Positions 59,141 to 64,000 of a stretch of DNA of 64,000 nucleotides are shown piece by piece. Where the stretch lies: positions 314,577 to 378,576 of the forward strand of contig NZ_LQMT02000032.1 in assembly GCF_001620365.2 (NCBI RefSeq), written 5' to 3'. The notes beneath the pieces were generated by a model. That model was not told where the DNA came from and ran no database searches. It saw only the letters and a program-made list of their open reading frames with translations. This DNA is from Amycolatopsis keratiniphila subsp. keratiniphila (lineage in GTDB: Bacteria > Actinomycetota > Actinomycetes > Mycobacteriales > Pseudonocardiaceae). Position numbers and translations under genes: made by a program. Position 1 is the first letter of the stretch, and the number at the start of each line of letters is the position of its first letter.

Positions 59141-59195
59141 CGCTATGAACGGTCCGTTCCTTGCAAATTTTGCAAGGAACGGACCGTTCATAGCG
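59141..59195. repeat. 55-bp palindromic repeat, copy 4
   Basis: Perfect 27-nt arms (59141-59167 and 59169-59195) around T. Same as copy 1 with one extra outer pair, C-G here and T-A in copy 3. It ends 10 bp before the stop of the convergent lipoprotein gene. Confidence 0.92.
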
Positions 59196-59205
59196 CGTGT
59201 AGGGG

Positions 59206-59733
59206 TCAGCGCATCTGCTTCAGGACCACGGTCCGCTCCCCCAGCGGCGCCGAAAGCGCCACCGAGATCACCGGATGCCGGATGTCCATCGTGCACATCT
59301 GGCCGGTCTGGCCCTTGAGTTCGGTCAGGTTGACGGTGACCCTGGTCCCGTCCTGCTGCGCGGCCTCCGCCGTCGCGTGCCCGCAGCCGCCCTCCTGGCC
59401 GCGGATGTTCAGGATCGTCCCGCCGTTGCTGGTGTACACCTCACGCGGGTAGTCCGCGGGCAGTGCCGACGCGTCGAGCTGCTTGTCCGGCAGCTTGGTG
59501 CTGCCTTCCGGAACCTCCTGGCGCGGCGCGCCCGGCACCCCCGGCTGGCTCCCGGGCTTGCTGCTCGGGGCGGGGGCCGACGACGAAGGCGGCGCGGTCG
59601 GGGACGGCGGCACGGTACTCAGGGTGCCGCTCCCGGGTCCGGCCGCGGGTTCCGCCGCCTGGTTCTGCGCCCCGCAGGCGGATACCGCAACGACGATCAG
59701 GCCAAGGCCGATGACATTCGTTAAGTACCTCAT
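59206..59733 (-). CDS. Lipoprotein, paralogue of the adjacent upstream gene
   Basis: A 175-residue lipoprotein (lipobox VAVSACGA, Cys20), then a Pro/Ser-rich linker (about 25-75) and a C-terminal domain (about 90-172) with GGCGHATAEAAQQDG and GQMCTMDIRHPVISVAL. Two Cys in the same places as in the neighbouring paralogue suggest a disulfide. The family is not recognised. ATG 59733. 48 bp after the paralogue, same strand. Confidence 0.82.
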   Translation of the reverse strand: MRYLTNVIGLGLIVVAVSACGAQNQAAEPAAGPGSGTLSTVPPSPTAPPSSSAPAPSSKPGSQPGVPGAPRQEVPEGSTKLPDKQLDASALPADYPREVYTSNGGTILNIRGQEGGCGHATAEAAQQDGTRVTVNLTELKGQTGQMCTMDIRHPVISVALSAPLGERTVVLKQMR

Positions 59734-59781
59734 GTGACTGGGACGGAACGAAGCCGCCGCGGGGTTGCATCCCGGATCGGC

Positions 59782-60249
59782 TCAAAGGACGACGGTCCGG
59801 GTCCCGACCGGCTCGGCGAGTTTCACCGGCAGGACGACGTAGCGGATCACCTGCGGGCACATCTGCCCCGGCTTCCCGTGGTCGATGGTCACGTGGACCA
59901 CGATCCGCCGCGCGTTCTCTTCGGCGAGATCGGCCCTCGCCTGGTCGCAGCCGCTCAGTTCGAGATGCACGTTGAGGCCGCCGTTCTCGGCGCTGACCTG
60001 TGCGGGCAGTCGGGTCTCGACCTGGGACGGCGGCAGCATCTTGTCCGAGGGCGGCGGGCCGACGGTCGGCCGTGACATGGGCGGTTTCGCGACCGGCGGG
60101 CTCGCCGGGAGCGAGGTGGGCAGACCCGAAGGGGTGGTGACGACCGGAGGCGTGCTCGTGTTCGCCGGTGCTCCGGGGCCGCCCGCGCCGCAGGCCGCCG
60201 TCGCGGCGAGCACGAGCCCCGCGCCCAGCGTCTTCGCTGCGTTCTTCAT
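59782..60249 (-). CDS. Lipoprotein, paralogue of the adjacent downstream gene
   Basis: A 155-residue lipoprotein (lipobox ATAACGA, Cys20) with a Pro/Thr-rich linker and a C-terminal domain that aligns with the next gene: SGCDQARADLAEENARR with its GCGHATAEAAQQDGTR, and GKPGQMCPQVIRYVVLPV with its GQTGQMCTMDIRHPVISV; both end ERTVVL/TRTVVL. A tandem duplication is the simplest reading. Function unknown; extracytoplasmic. ATG 60249. It lies 36 bp downstream of the ABC operon, so it could be co-transcribed. Confidence 0.82.
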   Translation of the reverse strand: MKNAAKTLGAGLVLAATAACGAGGPGAPANTSTPPVVTTPSGLPTSLPASPPVAKPPMSRPTVGPPPSDKMLPPSQVETRLPAQVSAENGGLNVHLELSGCDQARADLAEENARRIVVHVTIDHGKPGQMCPQVIRYVVLPVKLAEPVGTRTVVL

Positions 60250-60285
60250 GCCGTCAAGACGGAACGAAGCGGACGAATGGTTGCA

Positions 60286-61083
60286 TCATCGCTGTGCCGC
60301 ACGGCCGCGCACCAGCCCGAGGATCACCACCCCGGCGAGGGTGACGGCCAGCAGCAGCACCGTGCTCGCCGACGCGAGGAACACCTGCCCCCGGTCGGTG
60401 AGCGCGAAGATGCTCGCGGGCAGCGTGCGCCAGTCCGGCGGGTACAGCATCATCGTCGCGCCCAGTTCGCCCATCGACATCGCGAGCGCGAGGCTGGCCG
60501 ACGCCGAGATCGACGGCAGCAGGACCGGCAGCCGCACCCGCAGCAGCACGCGGACCGGCGACGCGCCGAGGCTCGCCGCGGCCTGCGCCAGCAGCGGATC
60601 CATCCGCGCGATGGCGGCGGACACCGTGCTGTAGGAGAACGGCAGCAGGATCATCACGTGTCCCAGCAGCACGATCCAGCGCGTGCCGTTGAAGGCGAGC
60701 GGCGGACGGCTGAACGCGACGAGCAGCGCCAGCCCCAGCACCACCGACGGTACCGCGATCGGCAGGTGGAACAGGGTGTCGACGGCCTTCCGCAGCTTCG
60801 GCGGTGCCGACGGTGACGCGAGCGCGGCCCATGTGCCGAGCAGCACCGACACCAGCGACGCGATGACACCGGTCTGGATGCTCACCGAGAGACTCGCGAA
60901 CGTCTCCCCGGACAGCGCCTGCGCGAAATGCGAGCCGGTGAGCGCGCCCGGCAGCAATCCCGTCCAGTTCCCGGCGACCGACGCCAGCACGATCATCAGC
61001 AGCGGCGCGAGCACGATCGCGGTGAACAGCGCCGCGAACACCACCCACAGCAGGACGCGGCTACGCCTGGTCCACAGCAGCAC
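60286..61083 (-). CDS. ABC permease, 2-aminoethylphosphonate-type (second permease)
   Basis: A 265-residue membrane protein with six helices and the EAA loop AAASLGASPVRVLLRVRLPVLLPS (about 195-220). It is PhnV-like by position and size. GTG 61083 overlaps the first permease gene by 23 bp. With the ATPase, first permease and binding protein upstream it makes a complete importer. Confidence 0.87.
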   Translation of the reverse strand: MLLWTRRSRVLLWVVFAALFTAIVLAPLLMIVLASVAGNWTGLLPGALTGSHFAQALSGETFASLSVSIQTGVIASLVSVLLGTWAALASPSAPPKLRKAVDTLFHLPIAVPSVVLGLALLVAFSRPPLAFNGTRWIVLLGHVMILLPFSYSTVSAAIARMDPLLAQAAASLGASPVRVLLRVRLPVLLPSISASASLALAMSMGELGATMMLYPPDWRTLPASIFALTDRGQVFLASASTVLLLAVTLAGVVILGLVRGRAAQR

Positions 61084-61918
61084 GGCGGCCTCCCTTCGTC
61101 AGTCGCCGGTAGGTTCCGTACAGGGCCAGGGAGAACAGGACGTTGACCACCGCGATGACGCAGGCCTGCGGGAAGTCGAAGGTGACGATCCCCTTGCCGT
61201 AGACCAGCATCGGCAGTGTCGTGACGTCCTTGGCGCCGAGGAACAGCACGATGCCGAACTCGTTCATCGCCAGCAGCATGGTCAGGCACGCGCCGGAAGC
61301 CAGTGAGGGCAAGGCTTCCGGCAGGATCACCTGGCGCAGCACACGGCCGGGTTTCGCGCCGAGACTGGCCGCGACCTCCATCTGCGCCGAGGAGACCTGG
61401 CCGAACGCGGCGAGCGCGGGCCGCATCACGAACGGCGTGTAGAAGGTGATCTCCGCCAGCAGGATCCCGAACGGCGAGTACAGGAACCCGCCCGCGCCCA
61501 GGATTCCCGCGCTGCCGTAGATGAAGGTGAACGCGAGCGCGATGAGGAACGACGGGAACGCGAGCACGGTGTCCACCAGCCGCGAGAGCGTCCGCGCGCC
61601 GGGGAACGGCACGAACGCGATCACCAGCGCGAGGAACGTCCCCAGCACCACGCAGCCCGCGGTGGCGCCGAGCGCGAGCGCGACGGTCTTCCAGGCGGCG
61701 TCCCGGAATTCCGCCGAGCCCAGGACGTCCAGCCAGACCGACAAGCCGAACTCGCCGGTCTTCGATTCCAGTGACTGCAGGACGACCAGCACCAGCGGGT
61801 AACCGAAGAAGCCGAGCAGGACGAGCACCGGCGGCAGCAGGAGCCAGCCGCGACCGGGTCGTTTCTCCTGTCGCCGTGCCGGTGCCGCCGCCGTGGTGGC
61901 GAGCGCGAGGCCGGTCAT
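61061..61918 (-). CDS. ABC permease, 2-aminoethylphosphonate-type (first permease)
   Basis: A 285-residue membrane protein with six to seven helices and the EAA loop VAASLGAKPGRVLRQVILPEALPS near residue 190. It is PhnU-like. ATG 61918 overlaps the ATPase stop by 4 bp (ATGA), so the start is fixed by coupling; a longer frame is a shadow. Forms the membrane heterodimer with the next gene product. Confidence 0.88.
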   Translation of the reverse strand: MTGLALATTAAAPARRQEKRPGRGWLLLPPVLVLLGFFGYPLVLVVLQSLESKTGEFGLSVWLDVLGSAEFRDAAWKTVALALGATAGCVVLGTFLALVIAFVPFPGARTLSRLVDTVLAFPSFLIALAFTFIYGSAGILGAGGFLYSPFGILLAEITFYTPFVMRPALAAFGQVSSAQMEVAASLGAKPGRVLRQVILPEALPSLASGACLTMLLAMNEFGIVLFLGAKDVTTLPMLVYGKGIVTFDFPQACVIAVVNVLFSLALYGTYRRLTKGGRRAAVDQA

Positions 61919-62976
61919 CCGACGCCCACCAGCGGGCAACCGTCCGGAATGGACACTCCGACCCGCTGCCCCACGTCCGGGAGGCCGTCGATGTCCGGCA
62001 CCTCGGCCCGGACTTCGTTGCCGTCGTGCGCGAGTTCGAGGTCGAGCCGGAAACCCGTGCCCCGCCACTGGACACCGCGCAGGACGGCCGGCAGCGCGCC
62101 GGGGGTGTCCGGCGCGGTGATCCCGACCCGGTGCGGCCGGACGCCGAGCGCGACGGGCTGGCCCGCCCGGAAGGTCCCGGACGGGTCGGCCGCCAGTTCG
62201 CGATCGCCGAGCCGGACCCTGGTGCCGTCGGCCTGGATCAGCTCGACCGGGATGAGGTTGGACGCGCCGAGGAAGCTCGCGGTGAACTCCGTCGACGGCC
62301 GCTGGTAGAGCTCGCGGCTGGGCCCGAGTTCGACCAGTTTCGAGTCGCGCATGACGGCGATCCGGTCGGCCAGCGCCAGCGCCTCGCCCTGGTCGTGGGT
62401 GACGTAGATCAGCGTGGTGTCGGGCAGTTCGGCCCGCAGCCGCAGCAGCTCCGCGACCATGTCCTCGCGCAGGGCTGCGTCCAAAGCGGACAGTGGTTCG
62501 TCGAGCAGCAGCACCCGCGGCCGGATCGCCAACGCCCGCGCGAGCGCGACACGCTGCTGCTGTCCGCCCGAAAGCTCACGCGGGTAGCGCCGGGCGTACT
62601 TGCCCATCCCGACCAGTTCCAGTGCCTCGGCGACCCGGCCCGCCGTCTCGGCACGGGGTGTTTTCCGTGCCTTGAGGCCAAAAGCGACGTTGGCCTCGAC
62701 CCGCATATGCGGGAACAGCGCGTAGCTCTGCACGACCACGCCGAGGCCGCGCCGGTGCGGCGGCAGCTCGGTGACGTCCTCGCCGTCGAGCAGGACGCGG
62801 CCGGTGCTCGGCACGACGAAACCCGCGAGCGCCTTCAGGGCCGTCGACTTGCCGGAGCCCGACGGCCCGAGCATCGCCAGCGTCTCCCCTCTCGCCACGG
62901 TGAGGTCCAGTGGCGAGAGGGCGGTCGTCCGGCCGAAGCGGACGGACACGCCGCGGAATTCGACCGCCGGGGTCAT
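61915..62976 (-). CDS. ABC transporter ATP-binding protein (PhnT-like)
   Basis: A 353-residue ATPase of the MalK/PotA class: Walker A GPSGSGKST near residue 38, Q-loop VVQSYALFPHM, signature LSGGQQQR, Walker B VLLLDEPLSALD, switch VTHDQGEAL. A TOBE domain (about 270-350) follows. ATG 62976 overlaps the binding-protein stop by 4 bp. PhnT-like by the neighbouring binding protein; iron or putrescine systems have the same ATPase build. Confidence 0.9.
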   Translation of the reverse strand: MTPAVEFRGVSVRFGRTTALSPLDLTVARGETLAMLGPSGSGKSTALKALAGFVVPSTGRVLLDGEDVTELPPHRRGLGVVVQSYALFPHMRVEANVAFGLKARKTPRAETAGRVAEALELVGMGKYARRYPRELSGGQQQRVALARALAIRPRVLLLDEPLSALDAALREDMVAELLRLRAELPDTTLIYVTHDQGEALALADRIAVMRDSKLVELGPSRELYQRPSTEFTASFLGASNLIPVELIQADGTRVRLGDRELAADPSGTFRAGQPVALGVRPHRVGITAPDTPGALPAVLRGVQWRGTGFRLDLELAHDGNEVRAEVPDIDGLPDVGQRVGVSIPDGCPLVGVG

Positions 62977-63992
62977 CGGCCCACGGCCTTCTTGTACGCG
63001 GCGAGGTCGGCGTCGAGCTTCGCGAGGACGGCGTCCCAGTCCGGCTGCCAGATCTCGACTCCGGCGAGGGCGGCCTTCACCTTGTCCGCGCGCGGGCCGG
63101 ACGGCGTGACGTCGGTCCGCGACGGCGCGCCGAAGGCGTCGACGGCCTTGCCCTGCACCTCGGGCGAAAGCAGGAAGTCCAGGAACTTCTTGGCGTTCTC
63201 GGCGTGCGGCGCGTTGTTCACCAGGCCCGCGTAGTACGGGAGGGCGAAGGTGGAGCGCTTGCCCTGCGCGTCGGCCGGGAAGAAGACCTCGAACCCGCCG
63301 CTCTTCTCGATCGCGGCGAGGTTCATCTGGACGTCGCCGTTGGCCACCAGGATCTCGGCCTTGGCCACCTTCGGCTGGAGCTTGCCGGTGGAGGACGACG
63401 GGCCGACGTTGTTGGCTTCGAGCCTCTTGAGGTAGTCGAGCGCGCCCTGATCACCGAGGACGTGCTGGAGCTGCAGCAGGACCGCGGTGCCGTCGCCCGC
63501 CTCGCCGGGGGTCGAGTACTGGAGCTTGCCCTTGAGCGACGGCGACAGCAGGTCGTCCCAGGTCTTGGGCGAGACCTGCGGGTTGCGGATGAAGCTGAGG
63601 TAGTTGTTCATGAGGGCGAAGTAGCGGCCCTGGCCGTCCTTCTGCCCGGCGGGCACCTGGTCGATCCCGGCGGGCGCCGAGGCGGCCAGCAGGCCCTGCG
63701 ACGCGGCCCGCTGGATGAACGGCGGCAGCGTGACCAGGATGTCGGCCTGGGTGTTGGCCTTCTCCTTCTCCACCCGCGAGGCGACCTCGCCGGAGCCGGC
63801 GGTCACCGCCTGGACGGTGATCCCGGTCTTGGCCTTGAACTCCTCGATGCGCTGGGCGTACCAGTCCTCGAGACCGTCCACTGTGTACAGCGTGACGGTC
63901 TGGTCGCCGGACGCGCCACCGGCGGTTCCGCCGCAGGCGCCCAGGGTGAGGGCGAGCAGGGCGGCGAGGGCGGTGGCCGCGAGTTTCTTCAT
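62973..63992 (-). CDS. 2-aminoethylphosphonate-type substrate-binding lipoprotein
   Basis: A 339-residue lipoprotein (lipobox ALTLGACGG, Cys20) with a type 2 periplasmic-binding fold. Strings such as TVTLYTVDGLEDWYAQRIEEFKAKTGI, SSSTGKLQPKVAKAEILVANGDVQMNLA and LPYYAGLVNNAPHAENAKKFLDFLLSPEVQ place it with the PhnS/iron-binding group. ATG 63992, eight bases from the window end, so the promoter and any regulator lie outside. Phosphonate specificity is inferred; Fe3+ is the main alternative. Confidence 0.87.
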   Translation of the reverse strand: MKKLAATALAALLALTLGACGGTAGGASGDQTVTLYTVDGLEDWYAQRIEEFKAKTGITVQAVTAGSGEVASRVEKEKANTQADILVTLPPFIQRAASQGLLAASAPAGIDQVPAGQKDGQGRYFALMNNYLSFIRNPQVSPKTWDDLLSPSLKGKLQYSTPGEAGDGTAVLLQLQHVLGDQGALDYLKRLEANNVGPSSSTGKLQPKVAKAEILVANGDVQMNLAAIEKSGGFEVFFPADAQGKRSTFALPYYAGLVNNAPHAENAKKFLDFLLSPEVQGKAVDAFGAPSRTDVTPSGPRADKVKAALAGVEIWQPDWDAVLAKLDADLAAYKKAVGR

Positions 63993-64000
63993 GTCGTCAA

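Overview
The window reads as a chromosomal segment of a high-GC actinobacterium of the Pseudonocardiales, most likely Amycolatopsis or a close relative. The evidence is the strong G/C preference at third codon positions, the many GTG starts, several probably leaderless genes, and a backbone in the same order as the Mycobacterium tuberculosis dxs-ceoBC-dut-cei-suhB-ppgK-sigA-sigB region (Rv2682c to Rv2710). The genus is an inference; no rRNA gene is present to settle it.

Layout. 1-2070: dxs. 2287-6850: a three-gene choline-to-betaine type operon (aldehyde dehydrogenase, APC permease, GMC oxidoreductase). 7082-9431: accessory genes (DUF1062, a DUF222/HNH protein, an orphan). 9673-22803: the conserved core, made of an RNA uracil methyltransferase, a KimA-like transporter, ceoB-ceoC, DUF3159, an OB-fold protein, an alpha/beta hydrolase, DUF3710, dut, DUF3093, DUF4193, cei, suhB, ppgK and the principal sigma factor. 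22897-55708: a long accessory insertion between sigA and sigB. It holds a secreted protein, a methyltransferase with a novel membrane protein, a NarL-type two-component system, an amino-acid permease, a DMT exporter/GNAT/C39-like cluster, a TetR-controlled hydrolase, a ROK-controlled sugar ABC transporter, a helicase, BrkB, a single-gene RND pump, Spo0M, HD and psuG-psuK genes, an M20 amidohydrolase, a methyltransferase and dtd. 55956-59038: sigB and a class I fumarase. 59206-63992: two paralogous lipoproteins and a 2-aminoethylphosphonate-type ABC operon that reaches the window edge.

The most unusual layer lies in the DNA between genes. Four near-identical 53-55 bp perfect palindromes (19454, 35646, 52055, 59141) each sit in a gap between two convergent genes, with compensatory base changes in the stem. 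Two further convergent gaps hold compound arrays of 21-bp units in head-to-head orientation (23478-23603 and 47461-47549), with a related core. Other unrelated perfect palindromes of the same 54-55 bp size occur at 57210 and 59052. In this window, every convergent gap that is not a gene overlap carries at least one inverted-repeat structure.

Regulatory sites that can be read directly include a GGAAC-N18-GTT (SigR/SigH type) promoter before sigB, a TACAAT -10 before sigA, a 27-bp palindromic operator before the sugar ABC operon that ends in its ROK repressor, and a TetR-type operator overlapping the -10 of the hydrolase-tetR pair.
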